Origin: an uncultured Allobosea sp.
GTDB lineage: Bacteria > Pseudomonadota > Alphaproteobacteria > Rhizobiales > Beijerinckiaceae
NCBI RefSeq assembly: GCF_945957345.1
Contig: NZ_CAMFKW010000031.1
Span: 1 to 64,000, forward strand
Direction of reading: 5' to 3'
Length of the DNA stretch: 64,000 nucleotides
Every line of letters begins with the position of its first letter. The stretch's first letter is position 1. The notes beneath the pieces are model-generated. The model was not told the DNA's origin. It was given only the letters and a program-made list of their open reading frames with translations, and made no database searches. Positions 16,510-25,489 of this stretch are shown piece after piece. A program made the translations under genes and the position numbers.

Positions 16510-16941
16510 TCAGTCGATCAGCGTCGCTTCCAGTGTGATCGGCGCTTTGAACAGCTTGGAGACCGGGCAGCCGGCCTTGGCCTTACCGGCCAGCGACTCG
16601 AAGGTCGCCTGGTCGGCGCCGGGCACCTTGCCTCTGAGCGTCAGGTGGATCGCGGTGATCGCGTAGCCGTCGTCGAGCTTGTCGAGCGTCACCCGCGCCG
16701 TGGTGTCGAGCGCATCGGCCTTGAGATTGGCCTCGCCGAGGATCAGCGAAAGCGCCATCGTGAAGCAGGCGGCATGCGCAGCGCCGATCAGCTCCTCGGG
16801 ATTGCTGCCGGGCTTGCCCTCGAAACGGCTGGCGAAGCCGTAGGGGTAGGCATCGAGCGCCTTGGTCTCGGTCGAGATCGTGCCCTTGCCGTCCTTGATG
16901 CCGCCTTCCCAATGGGCCGCGCCGGTCTTGTTGATCGCCAT
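16510..16941 (-). CDS. OsmC family peroxiredoxin
   Basis: 143 residues, the usual length. Reactive cysteines are Cys59 in AHAACFTMAL and Cys125 in KAGCPVSKL, the two-Cys arrangement of OsmC/Ohr thiol peroxidases that reduce organic hydroperoxides in the cytoplasm. The N-terminal AHWEGGIKDGKGTI and the central NPEELIGAAHA favour OsmC over Ohr. It is divergent from the ABM gene. Confidence 0.93.
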   Translation of the reverse strand: MAINKTGAAHWEGGIKDGKGTISTETKALDAYPYGFASRFEGKPGSNPEELIGAAHAACFTMALSLILGEANLKADALDTTARVTLDKLDDGYAITAIHLTLRGKVPGADQATFESLAGKAKAGCPVSKLFKAPITLEATLID

Positions 16942-17100
16942 GATCTGTCTCCCGTTCTGGTTTCGGAGGGCTATCCTGCTTCCGGAAAGCTACCTTTTGA
17001 CAACGGCCCAGCGCCTGCCGGGTTCATCGGCATATGAGCGCGACGAGGACAGGAACGTTGAATTGCCGTAAGGTCATCGTTCCGAACGCTGGAGGCTGCC

Positions 17101-17397
17101 ATGACTGCATTCAATGCCGTTCGTTTCAAGGTGAAGCCGGGGATGGAGGCCGCTTTCCTCGATGCCCACCGCAATGTCGCCGCTGACTGGGCTGGCCTGC
17201 GGCATGCGAACATCATCGCGGCCGGCGAGGGGCGCTACTGCATCATCGCGGAATGGGAGAGCATGGACGCGATCGCGGCGGCGCGGCCGCAGATGATCGC
17301 CACGCTCAACGGCTTCCGCCACACGCTCGATGATCTCGGCGGCGGGCTCGGCGTCACCGACCCGATCGCGGGTACAGTTGCGTTGTCGCTGAAATAG
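17101..17397 (+). CDS. ABM-domain / dimeric alpha-beta barrel protein
   Basis: 98 residues with the beta-alpha-beta-beta-alpha-beta pattern of the antibiotic biosynthesis monooxygenase-like ferredoxin fold: VRFKVKPGMEAAFLDAHR, ANIIAAGEGRYCIIAEWESM, then a helix. Family members bind haem or small aromatic compounds, or act as co-factor-free monooxygenases. The exact role is not predictable. It is a single gene with a GGAGG ribosome site. Confidence 0.7.
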   Translation: MTAFNAVRFKVKPGMEAAFLDAHRNVAADWAGLRHANIIAAGEGRYCIIAEWESMDAIAAARPQMIATLNGFRHTLDDLGGGLGVTDPIAGTVALSLK

Positions 17398-17437
17398 AGC
17401 CCGCTGCTCCGTAAGACCGAACGCTTCGCTGCAAGAG

Positions 17438-17468
17438 AAAGGCCCGCACCGATCGCTCGATGCAGGCC
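17438..17468 (-). terminator. Probable terminator of the MFS antiporter gene
   Basis: On the minus strand the sequence forms a stem GGCCtGCA ... TGCgGGCC followed by TTTCTC, about 24 bases after the antiporter stop. The T tract is short, so termination may be partial. Confidence 0.55.
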
Positions 17469-17491
17469 CTCTGATCGTCTGATGTCGCTGC

Positions 17492-19150
17492 TTAGCGGAA
17501 CAGCGCCAGCGACTTCGACAGCGTGATCCAGACGCCCCAGGCGATCGGCAGGCCGACCACGGCCCAGGCGAGGAGAGCCGTGCCGTCGAAGCCGCCCTTG
17601 CCGATGCCGTAGGAGCCGTAATGAGTGGTCGCGCTGGCATTGGCAGTCCGGGCCTGAAGCGCGGCGACCTCGGCATCCTTCATGAACCATTTGGCCGCGA
17701 CGGGGCGGACCAGCAGGTTGCAGAGGAAACCGAGCACCAGCATGCCGGCGAGGATGTACATGGTGCGGTCATAGACCTGCGCGCGCGGCACGCCGGCATT
17801 GATCTGCGCCTCGCGGATATAGTTCACCACGACAGGGCCGATGATGCCGGCGGTCGACCACGCCGTCAGCAGGCGGCCATGGATGGCGCCGACGAACTGC
17901 GTGCCGAACATGTCGGCGAGATAGGCCGGCACCGTCGCGAAGCCGCCGCCATACATCGACAGGATGATGCAGAAGAAGCCGACGAACAGCGCGAGCGAAC
18001 CGGCATGCGCCGCCCAGGGCGAGAGCGCGTAGAGCAGGATGCCGAGCCCGAAGAAGGTGGCATAGGTCAGCTTGCGGCCGAGCTTGTCCGAGAGCGAGGC
18101 CCAGAAGAAGCGGCCCGCGATGTTGAACAGCGAGAGCAGGCCGACGAAGGCCGCCGCGATCGTGGCGATCTGCGTCTTCTGCCCGGCGTCGAGCGCGGAG
18201 AAACCGATCTCCGGCTTGCCGATCAGCGAGCCCGCGAAGATCTCCTGCAGCATCGGCGAGGCCATGCCGAGCACGCCGATGCCGGCCGAGACGTTCAGCG
18301 TCAGCACCGACCAGATCAGCCAGAACTGCGGCGTCTTGTGCGCGTTCTTCAGGTGGACATGGCCGGAGGTGATCATGGCGTTCTGGGTCGCGGGCGGCGT
18401 CCAGCCTTCGGGGCGCCAGTTCGCCGGCGGCACGCGATAGCCGAAGGTGCCGGCCATCATGAAGACGAAATAGATCGCAGCCATCGCGACGAAGGTCTGC
18501 CAGACGCCGACCGAGGCGGGCGTCTTGAAAGTGTTCATCAGCATGTCCGCCAGCGGCGAGCCGATCATCGCACCGCCGCCGAAGCCCATGATCGCCATGC
18601 CGGTCGCCATGCCGCGCCGGTCCGGGAACCATTTCACCAGGGTCGAGACCGGGGAGATGTAGCCGAGGCCGAGCCCGATGCCGCCGATCACGCCGGAGCC
18701 CAGCCACATCAGCCAGAGCTGGTGCGTGTAGACGCCGAGCGCCGAGATCAGCAGGCCGCCGCACCAGCACAGTGTCGAGACGAAGGCCGCCCTGCGCGGG
18801 CCGACGCGCTCCAGCCAGCCGCCCCAGATCGCGGCCGAGGAGCCGAGCAGCACGAAGAACAGCGTGTACATCCAGCCGAGATCGGCGACCTTCCAGTCGC
18901 AGGCGGTGGTGAACAGCGAGCCGACCAGGCCGATATCCGCTGCGCAGGCGACGGGCTTGGTGATGCCGATCGCCTGGCTCAGCGGCAGCCAGAACACCGA
19001 GAAGCCATAGGCCATGCCGATGCACAGATGGATGCAGAGCGCGGCCGGCGGCACGAGCCAGCGGTTGAAGCCTGCCTTGGCGATGGTCCTTTCGCGGTCG
19101 AGCAGCCCGATGCCGCCTCCGACCTGTCCGACATCCTGTGCGACACTCAT
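17492..19150 (-). CDS. MFS oxalate/formate antiporter family transporter
   Basis: 552 residues from MSVAQDVGQVGGG (ATG 19150, with GGAAAGGAA upstream); the track start at 19579 is a shadow extension across fdsD. Twelve membrane segments are visible. The OFA-family signature is clear: LCIGMAYGFSVFWLPLSQ near the start, WFPDRRGMATGMAIMGFG, and NIAGRFFWASLSDKLGRK. An inserted loop with CAADIGLVGSLFTTACDW after segment 1 and a C-terminal extra hydrophobic helix (residues about 520-545) are as in the longer proteobacterial members. It starts 95 bases after fdsD on the same strand, so co-expression with formate dehydrogenase is likely. It may bring in oxalate or formate. Confidence 0.88.
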   Translation of the reverse strand: MSVAQDVGQVGGGIGLLDRERTIAKAGFNRWLVPPAALCIHLCIGMAYGFSVFWLPLSQAIGITKPVACAADIGLVGSLFTTACDWKVADLGWMYTLFFVLLGSSAAIWGGWLERVGPRRAAFVSTLCWCGGLLISALGVYTHQLWLMWLGSGVIGGIGLGLGYISPVSTLVKWFPDRRGMATGMAIMGFGGGAMIGSPLADMLMNTFKTPASVGVWQTFVAMAAIYFVFMMAGTFGYRVPPANWRPEGWTPPATQNAMITSGHVHLKNAHKTPQFWLIWSVLTLNVSAGIGVLGMASPMLQEIFAGSLIGKPEIGFSALDAGQKTQIATIAAAFVGLLSLFNIAGRFFWASLSDKLGRKLTYATFFGLGILLYALSPWAAHAGSLALFVGFFCIILSMYGGGFATVPAYLADMFGTQFVGAIHGRLLTAWSTAGIIGPVVVNYIREAQINAGVPRAQVYDRTMYILAGMLVLGFLCNLLVRPVAAKWFMKDAEVAALQARTANASATTHYGSYGIGKGGFDGTALLAWAVVGLPIAWGVWITLSKSLALFR

Positions 19151-19245
19151 TCCCCGGTTCCTTTCCCCATGGCTTCGCCGTTCGGGCCGGGTAGGCTCCC
19201 GGCTCGTTGTCATCTCTTGCCGCCGGCAAAACCGGCGTCGGGCTG

Positions 19246-19503
19246 CTAACCTCCGCGCCCCGGCCTGATCTGCGGCAGCGCGTGCCTCAACAGGGGCGTG
19301 AGGTCCTCCGGCCGGTCGGCGAAGGCGGCGAGGAAGTCCCCGCGCATGCGTCCGGTCCAGAACTGGTTGATGTGGTCGGCGACGGAGTGCGCAGCCTCCG
19401 CCTCCGGATAGGCCTTGAAGAAATCGGCGATCTGCCCGGCCATGCGCCGGAGCTTCTCGACGTTTTCGGCGTGGTGATCGGTGGTCAGCCCAGCCTCCGT
19501 CAT
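19246..19503 (-). CDS. fdsD: Formate dehydrogenase delta subunit FdsD
   Basis: 85 residues, starting at ATG 19503, which overlaps the fdhD stop (ATGA). The core MAGQIADFFKAYPEAEAAHSVADHINQFWTGRM is characteristic of the FdsD family, a small protein needed for assembly of the NAD-dependent molybdenum formate dehydrogenase. The track merges it into a longer ORF (19246-19824) that runs through fdhD in another frame; that extension is not coding. It is the last gene of fdsGBACD. Confidence 0.93.
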   Translation of the reverse strand: MTEAGLTTDHHAENVEKLRRMAGQIADFFKAYPEAEAAHSVADHINQFWTGRMRGDFLAAFADRPEDLTPLLRHALPQIRPGRGG

Positions 19504-20342
19504 CGGGCGATCGTCTCGGTTTCCGGCGCGAGCGCACCGGTGAAGACGATGCAGCCGTCGCGGCGCGCCACAGCGGCAAGAGTCAGGCCGAGATGCTTCG
19601 CCCGCTCGATCGCGAGCGAGGTCGGCGCCGAGATCGCGACCAGCGTGCCGGCGCCGAAGATCGCGGCCTTCTCGACCATCTCGAAGGAGGCGCGGCTGGT
19701 GACGAGCAGGAAGCCTTCGCCGGCATCCGCCCCGGCGCGTAAGCGGGCCCCGATCAGCTTGTCGAGCGCGTTGTGGCGGCCGACATCCTCGCGCACGGCC
19801 AGGATCGCGCCCGAGGCATCGCACCAGGCGGCGCCATGGACGGCGCGGGTGAGCTGGTTCAGCGGCTGGTGCTTGTCGAGCGCTACGAGAGCAGTCTCGA
19901 TCGCGGCGGCTGATACGGCGCGGGAGGCCCGCGTCGCTGCATCGGCCATCGGGATTTCCTCGATCGTCTCGACGCCGCAGAGCCCGCAGGAGGTGCGGCC
20001 CGAGAGATTGCGCCGGCGCGCCAGATGTTCGCGGAAGCGGCCGGGCGCGAGCTCGACGGTGACGATGACGCCCTCGTCCTTCGGCTCGACGGCGATGCCG
20101 CGGATCTCGTCCGCGCCGCGCACGATGCCTTCGGTCAGGCTGAATCCGGTGACGAAATCCTCAAGGTCGGACGGGCTCGCCATCATCACCGCATAGGGCA
20201 TGTTGCCGTAGACGATGTTGATCGGCGTCTCGACCGCGACCTCGATCTCGCGCACATCCTCCTGCGCTGTGCCGAAGCGCAGCGGCTGAGCCGTGACGGC
20301 GGCCGAGGCCGGCGGCTGGGCTTCGCGGTTATTCGGCGGCAT
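19500..20342 (-). CDS. fdhD: Formate dehydrogenase accessory sulfurtransferase FdhD (FdsC)
   Basis: 280 residues. FdhD carries sulfur from the cysteine desulfurase to the molybdenum cofactor before it enters formate dehydrogenase. The essential pair is present in RTSCGLCG (Cys119, Cys122), followed by family blocks REDVGRHNALDKLIG and LVTSRASFEMVEKAA. It overlaps fdsA by 14 bases and fdsD by 3, in the order expected for fdsGBACD, where it is called fdsC. Confidence 0.96.
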   Translation of the reverse strand: MPPNNREAQPPASAAVTAQPLRFGTAQEDVREIEVAVETPINIVYGNMPYAVMMASPSDLEDFVTGFSLTEGIVRGADEIRGIAVEPKDEGVIVTVELAPGRFREHLARRRNLSGRTSCGLCGVETIEEIPMADAATRASRAVSAAAIETALVALDKHQPLNQLTRAVHGAAWCDASGAILAVREDVGRHNALDKLIGARLRAGADAGEGFLLVTSRASFEMVEKAAIFGAGTLVAISAPTSLAIERAKHLGLTLAAVARRDGCIVFTGALAPETETIAR

Positions 20343-23211
20343 CAGGCAGGCGCTCCGCGATCCGGCGCAAGGTCACGTCCTCCTCGAAATTCTTCTCCTG
20401 CCAGGCGGAATACGCGTTGGTGCGCCGGACCTCAACGGCGGTCACCTTGTATTCCGGGCAGTTCGTCGCCCAGTCCGAATAGTCGGTGGTGATGACGTTG
20501 GCGCCGGTCTTGGCATGGTGGAAGGTCGTATAGACCACGCCCGGCTGCATGCGCTCGGAAATCACCGCCCGGAGCGCGATATCGCCCGAGCGACTGGCGA
20601 GCGCGACGAGATCGCCGTCGCGGATGCCGCGGCTCTCGGCGTCGAAAGCGTGGATCTCCAGCACGTCCTCGTCATGCCAGGCGCCGTTCTCGGTGCGCCG
20701 GGTCTGCGCGCCGACATTGTATTGCGAGAGGATGCGCCCGGTGGTGAGGAGCAGCGGGAAGCGTGGCCCCGTCCGTTCGTCGGTCGGGACGTATTCGGTA
20801 ATCATGAATTTGCCCTTGCCGCGCACGAAGCGATCGACATGCATCAAGGGCGTGCCGGTCGGGGCTTTGTCGTTGCAGGGCCACTGCACCGAGCCGAGCT
20901 TGTCGAGCTTGTCATAGGAGACGCCGGCGAAGCTCGGCGTCAGCCGCGCGATCTCGTCCATGATCTCGCTAGGATGGCCGTATGCCATCTCGTAGCCGAG
21001 GGCGCGGGCCAGATCGATCGTGACCTGCCATTCGTCCTTGCCGGCGAGCGGCGCCATCACCTGCCGCACGCGGTTGATGCGCCGCTCGGCATTGGTGAAG
21101 GTGCCGTCCTTCTCCAGGAACGAGGCGCCCGGCAGGAAGACATGGGCGTATTTCGCCGTCTCGTTCAGGAAGATGTCCTGGATGACGACACATTCCATCG
21201 AGGCGAGGCCCGCCGTGACATGCTTGGTGTTCGGGTCGGACTGGGCGATGTCCTCGCCCTGGACATAGAGGCCCTTGAACGTGCCCTCGACCGCCTCGTC
21301 CAGCATATTGGTGATGCGCAGGCCCTGCTCGGCATCGAGCGGCACGCCCCATAGCATCTCGAAGACTTGCCGGGTCGAATCGTCGGAGACGTGGCGATAG
21401 CCGGAGAACTCGTGCGGGAAGGAGCCCATGTCGCAGGAGCCCTGGACATTGTTCTGCCCGCGCAGCGGATTGATGCCGACGCCGTCGCGCCCGATATTGC
21501 CGGTCGCCATGGCGAGATTGGCCATCGCCATCACCGTGGTCGAGCCCTGGCTGTGCTCGGTGACGCCGAGCCCGTAATAGATCGCGCCATTGCCGCCGGT
21601 GGCATAGAGCCGCGCCGCGGCGCGCACATCGGCTGCGGACACGCCGGTATACTGCTCGCTCATCTCCGGCGAGTTCTCCTCGCGGGCGACGAAGCGAGCC
21701 CAGTGCTCGAAATCACCGAGATCGCAGCGCTCACGCACATAGGCTTCGTCGATCAGCCCTTCGGTGACGACGACATGGCTGAGCGCATTGAGCAGCGCGA
21801 CATTGGTGCCGGGGCGCAGCGGCAGGTGGTAATCCGCCTTGATATGCGGCGACTGCACCATGTCGATCCGGCGGGGGTCGGCGACGATCAGGCGGGCGCC
21901 CTCGCGGATGCGCTTCTTCATCCGCGAGGCGAAGACCGGGTGTCCGTCGGTCGGGTTGGCGCCGATGACGAGGATGACGTCGGATTTGGCGACCGACTTG
22001 AAATCCTGCGTGCCGGCCGAGGTGCCGAGCGTCGTCTTCAGCCCGTAGCCGGTCGGCGAATGGCAGACGCGGGCGCAGGTATCGACATTGTTGTTGCGGA
22101 AGGCGGCGCGCACCAGCTTCTGGACGAGGAAGACCTCTTCGTTGGTGCAGCGCGACGAGGTGATGGCGCCGACCGATTCACGACCGTACTTGGCCTGGAT
22201 GCGCTTGAACTCGCTGGCGGCGTAATCGATCGCCTCTTCCCAGGAGACCTCGCGCCAGGGGTCCGTGATCTTCGCTCGGATCATCGGCTTGGTCATGCGG
22301 TCGGTGTGGGTCGCATAGCCCCAGGCGAAGCGGCCCTTCACGCAGCTATGGCCCTCGTTCGCCTTGCCGTCCTTGAAAGGCACCATACGGATGACGCGGT
22401 CGCCCTGCATCTCCGCCTTGAACGAGCAGCCGACGCCGCAATAGGCACAGGTCGTGACCACCGAATGCTCGGGCTGGCCATGCTCGATGACCTTGTTCTC
22501 CATCAGCGTAGCGGTCGGGCAGGCCTGTACGCAGGCGCCGCAGGAGACGCATTCGGACCCGAGGAAATCGGTCGGCCCCGCCGCGACGCGCGAGTCGAAG
22601 CCGCGCCCCGTGATCGTCAATGCGAAGGTGCCCTGCACCTCCTCGCAGGCGCGTACGCAGCGATTGCAGACGATGCATTTCGAGGGGTCGTAGGTGAAAT
22701 ACGGGTTCGACGTATCCTTGGCGAGCCAGTTCTCGTTGGCAAGCCCGTCTGACCCCTTGGCGAAGACGTGGTTCTCGCCCTCGTAGCCGTAGCGCACCTC
22801 GCGAAGGCCGACCGCGCCGGCCATGTCCTGCAATTCGCAATCGCCATTGGCCGAGCAGGTCAGGCAGTCCAGCGGGTGGTCGGAGATATAGAGCTCCATC
22901 ACGCCCTTGCGCAGGCCGGAGAGATTCTCCGACTGGGTGCGCACAATCATTCCGTCTTCTGCCGGAGTCGTGCATGACGCGGGCGTGCCGCGCCGCCCCT
23001 CGATCTCGACGAGGCAGAGCCGGCAGGAGCCGAAGGGTTCGAGCGAGTCGGTGGCGCAGAGCTTGGGGATCTTGGTTCCCAGGCTCATCGCGGCCGCCAT
23101 CACGGAAGTGCCGGTCGGCACCGTGACGCTCTGGCCATCGATGGTCAGCGTCACCGTCTTCTCGGAAAGCCGGATCGGCGTGCCGTAGTCGATTTCCTTG
23201 ATCAGGGCCAT
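20329..23211 (-). CDS. fdsA: NAD-dependent formate dehydrogenase, molybdenum catalytic subunit FdsA
   Basis: 960 residues, cytoplasmic. In order: [2Fe-2S] ferredoxin domain (Cys52, 63, 66, 80); a NuoG-type His-Cys3 cluster (His112, Cys116, 119, 125); two [4Fe-4S] sites in CIVCNRCVRACE (179-189) and CVSCGACVQACP (221-231); the Mo-subunit [4Fe-4S] site CAYCGVGC (255-262) with Cys290; and then the bis-MGD domains. The active-site residue is Cys383 followed by His384 (RVCHSPTGYG), so this is the cysteine and not the selenocysteine form. It oxidises formate to CO2 and passes electrons to FdsB. It follows fdsB after 10 bases. Confidence 0.97.
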   Translation of the reverse strand: MALIKEIDYGTPIRLSEKTVTLTIDGQSVTVPTGTSVMAAAMSLGTKIPKLCATDSLEPFGSCRLCLVEIEGRRGTPASCTTPAEDGMIVRTQSENLSGLRKGVMELYISDHPLDCLTCSANGDCELQDMAGAVGLREVRYGYEGENHVFAKGSDGLANENWLAKDTSNPYFTYDPSKCIVCNRCVRACEEVQGTFALTITGRGFDSRVAAGPTDFLGSECVSCGACVQACPTATLMENKVIEHGQPEHSVVTTCAYCGVGCSFKAEMQGDRVIRMVPFKDGKANEGHSCVKGRFAWGYATHTDRMTKPMIRAKITDPWREVSWEEAIDYAASEFKRIQAKYGRESVGAITSSRCTNEEVFLVQKLVRAAFRNNNVDTCARVCHSPTGYGLKTTLGTSAGTQDFKSVAKSDVILVIGANPTDGHPVFASRMKKRIREGARLIVADPRRIDMVQSPHIKADYHLPLRPGTNVALLNALSHVVVTEGLIDEAYVRERCDLGDFEHWARFVAREENSPEMSEQYTGVSAADVRAAARLYATGGNGAIYYGLGVTEHSQGSTTVMAMANLAMATGNIGRDGVGINPLRGQNNVQGSCDMGSFPHEFSGYRHVSDDSTRQVFEMLWGVPLDAEQGLRITNMLDEAVEGTFKGLYVQGEDIAQSDPNTKHVTAGLASMECVVIQDIFLNETAKYAHVFLPGASFLEKDGTFTNAERRINRVRQVMAPLAGKDEWQVTIDLARALGYEMAYGHPSEIMDEIARLTPSFAGVSYDKLDKLGSVQWPCNDKAPTGTPLMHVDRFVRGKGKFMITEYVPTDERTGPRFPLLLTTGRILSQYNVGAQTRRTENGAWHDEDVLEIHAFDAESRGIRDGDLVALASRSGDIALRAVISERMQPGVVYTTFHHAKTGANVITTDYSDWATNCPEYKVTAVEVRRTNAYSAWQEKNFEEDVTLRRIAERLPDAAE

Positions 23212-23221
23212 CTCAGCCTCC

Positions 23222-24781
23222 TCACTCGGCCGCCAGAGGCAGCGGAGGACGGTCGAAATCCTCGGGGAAATGGTTCAGCGCGCTCAGCACCGGCATGGGG
23301 GTCAGGCCACCCATCGCGCAGAGCGAGGCGTCGGTCATCAGCTTCGAGAGATCGCGCAGCACGGCGATGTTCTTCGGCACCTCGGTGCCCGCCATGATGC
23401 GGTCCATCACCTCGACGCCGCGCGTAGCCCCAATGCGGCAGGGCGTGCACTTGCCGCAGGATTCCTTGGCGCAGAACTCGAAGGCGAAACGGGCCTGCCG
23501 GGCCATGTCGACGCTGTCGTCGAAGACCACGATACCGCCATGGCCGAGCATGGCGCGCATGGAAGCTAGCGCCTCGTAATCCATCTGCACGTCGAGCTGT
23601 TCGGCCGTGAGATAGGCGCCGAGCGGCCCGCCGACCTGCACGGCCCGGATCGGCCGGCCCGAGAGCGTGCCGCCGCCCATGTCCTCGATGATCTCGCGGA
23701 GCGTGATGCCGAAGGCAAGCTCGATCAACCCGCCGCGCCTGACGTTGCCGCCGAGCTGGATCGGCAAAGTGCCGCGCGAGCGACCCATGCCGTAATCGGC
23801 ATAGGCCTGCGCGCCATGGTCCAGGATCCACGGCACGGCGGCGAAGGAGAGCACATTGTTGACGACGGTCGGCTTGGCGAACAGGCCTTGCAGAGCCGGC
23901 AGCGGCGGCTTGGCCCGGACGATGGCACGCTTGCCTTCCAGGCTCTCCAGCAGCGAGGTCTCCTCGCCGCAGATATAGGCGCCGGCCCCGAGCCTGACTT
24001 CGAGATGGAACGCGTGCTCCGAACCCATCACCGAGGCGCCGATCAGCCCGGCCGCTTCAGCTTTCACGATAGCGCGCTGGAGCGTGCGATGAGCATGCGG
24101 ATATTCCGAGCGCAGATAGATATAGCCGCGCGTCGCCCCGACCGCGATCGCGGCGATCGTCATGCCCTCGATGGTGAGATAGGGGTCGCCTTCGAACAGC
24201 ATGCGATCGGCGAAGGTGCCGCTATCGCCCTCGTCGGCATTGCAGACGATGTATTTCTGCGTCGCAGCGGCGTCGTGGACGGTCTTCCACTTGATGCCGG
24301 TCGGGAAGCCGGCGCCGCCACGGCCGCGCAGGCCCGACGCCTTCACCGCCTCGACGATCTCGCCGCCGGTCAGGGCCAGCGCCTTCTCCAGCCCCTTGAA
24401 GCCGCCATGGGCGCGGTAGTCTGCAATCGAGAGCGGATCGATGACGCCGACGCGCTCGAAGGTGAGGCGCTGCTGGCGCTTCATCCAGTCGAGCTCTTCG
24501 GTCTTGCCCAGGCGCAAGCCATGCGCGCCGCCTGAGACGAAGCCAGCGTCGAACAAGGCGGCGACATCCTTTGCCGCGACCGGCCCATAGGCGATGCGAC
24601 CTTCCGCGCTCTCGACCTCGACCATTGGCTCCAGCCAGAGCATCCCGCGCGAGCCGTTGCGGACGATCTCGACGGCAAGCCCACGCGCGGCAGCTTCGCT
24701 GGCGATAACCTGCGCGACGGCTTCCGCGCCGACCGACAGGGCGGCGGCGTCGATGGGAACGAAGATGCGGACGGCGCTCAT
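23222..24781 (-). CDS. fdsB: NAD-dependent formate dehydrogenase beta subunit FdsB (NuoF-like)
   Basis: 519 residues from MSAVRIFVPIDAAAL; the track start at 24892 lies inside fdsG and is rejected. The N-terminus is a thioredoxin-like domain. From about residue 150 come the NuoF signatures: LRGRGGAGFPTGIKW (NAD/FMN site), CNADEGDSGTFADR, GAYICGEETSLLES, and near the C-terminus the [4Fe-4S] motif ESCGKCTPCRIG with a later Cys. It transfers electrons from FdsA to NAD+ through FMN. Its ATG overlaps the fdsG TGA. Confidence 0.96.
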   Translation of the reverse strand: MSAVRIFVPIDAAALSVGAEAVAQVIASEAAARGLAVEIVRNGSRGMLWLEPMVEVESAEGRIAYGPVAAKDVAALFDAGFVSGGAHGLRLGKTEELDWMKRQQRLTFERVGVIDPLSIADYRAHGGFKGLEKALALTGGEIVEAVKASGLRGRGGAGFPTGIKWKTVHDAAATQKYIVCNADEGDSGTFADRMLFEGDPYLTIEGMTIAAIAVGATRGYIYLRSEYPHAHRTLQRAIVKAEAAGLIGASVMGSEHAFHLEVRLGAGAYICGEETSLLESLEGKRAIVRAKPPLPALQGLFAKPTVVNNVLSFAAVPWILDHGAQAYADYGMGRSRGTLPIQLGGNVRRGGLIELAFGITLREIIEDMGGGTLSGRPIRAVQVGGPLGAYLTAEQLDVQMDYEALASMRAMLGHGGIVVFDDSVDMARQARFAFEFCAKESCGKCTPCRIGATRGVEVMDRIMAGTEVPKNIAVLRDLSKLMTDASLCAMGGLTPMPVLSALNHFPEDFDRPPLPLAAE

Positions 24782-25254
24782 GAATGCGCCCTTCCGTGCT
24801 GGCAGAGCCCGGCGATGCGGGCGGCGTCGACGCGCCCGATCAATTCGCCATCGACCAGGGCGGACGGCCCGAGCGCGCAATTGCCGAGACAATACACCGT
24901 TTCGACCACGGCGTCGCCGGCATGGTGGTCGTCGACCGCGATACCATGCGTGCGGGCAAGCTCGTCGACGACGCTCTCGCAGCCCAGCGCCTGGCAGGCT
25001 TCAGCACGGCAGAGCTTGATGATGCGCGCCGGCTGAGGAGCGGTCTTGAAGTCGTGATAGAAGGAGATCGCGCCATGGACCTCGGCGCGCGAGAGGTTCA
25101 GCGCCTCGGCGATCAAAGGCACTGCCTGCGGGTCGACATAGCCGAACTCGTCCTGCAGGGCGTGCAGCATCGGCAGCGTGGCGCCTTCCAGATGCGCCAG
25201 CCCGGCGACGATCATGCGTGCGCTGTCCTGATCCCAGGCCGGATAAGCCGCCAT
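24778..25254 (-). CDS. fdsG: NAD-dependent formate dehydrogenase gamma subunit FdsG (NuoE-like)
   Basis: 158 residues with a thioredoxin-like [2Fe-2S] domain. Ligands by position are Cys82 and Cys87 (LCRAEACQALG) and Cys122 and Cys126 (VYCLGNCALGPS), as in NuoE and FdsG. The N-terminal helical part (LPMLHALQDEFGYVD) is also standard. It is the first gene of the operon. The 228 bases upstream hold two copies of a likely LysR binding site. Confidence 0.95.
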   Translation of the reverse strand: MAAYPAWDQDSARMIVAGLAHLEGATLPMLHALQDEFGYVDPQAVPLIAEALNLSRAEVHGAISFYHDFKTAPQPARIIKLCRAEACQALGCESVVDELARTHGIAVDDHHAGDAVVETVYCLGNCALGPSALVDGELIGRVDAARIAGLCQHGRAHS

Positions 25255-25345
25255 CTTTCCTCCGTCAGGTCCGGTTCGCCGGACGCTCGTTAAGGGGAGG
25301 GTGGTTGAAACTGGAATGATTTCAAATCGTTTCTTTCGAATGTGT

Positions 25346-25362
25346 GATAGTTTTTATCTATC
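25346..25362. promoter_or_regulatory. LysR-type operator candidate, proximal copy
   Basis: GATAG-tttttat-CTATC, a perfect inverted repeat with seven spacer bases, fits the T-N11-A form of LysR sites. It lies about 92 bases upstream of fdsG in an AT-rich stretch and shares its half-sites and spacing with the copy at 25469. Confidence 0.7.
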
Positions 25363-25468
25363 AAGATGCGCGATATGGGTTCGTGTGTGCCAATCCGGAA
25401 GCTCGTTGGGCTCCAAAAACTCGTCGGCGCAGCCATTTTGCGCTGCACAATGCTGCGTCGCTTCTAAG

Positions 25469-25489
25469 ACGATAGGCGAAGGCTATCGT
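25469..25489. promoter_or_regulatory. LysR-type operator candidate, distal copy
   Basis: ACGATAG-gcgaagg-CTATCGT, a perfect 7-base inverted repeat with the same seven-base spacer and GATAG/CTATC core as the site at 25346. It covers the stop codon of the LysR gene. It could instead act as a weak hairpin, but no T tract follows. Confidence 0.6.

Noticed and set aside
25469-25489. Rho-independent terminator for the LysR gene
   Set aside because: The hairpin is short, overlaps the stop codon and lacks a T tract; an operator reading fits better because the same site recurs at 25346.
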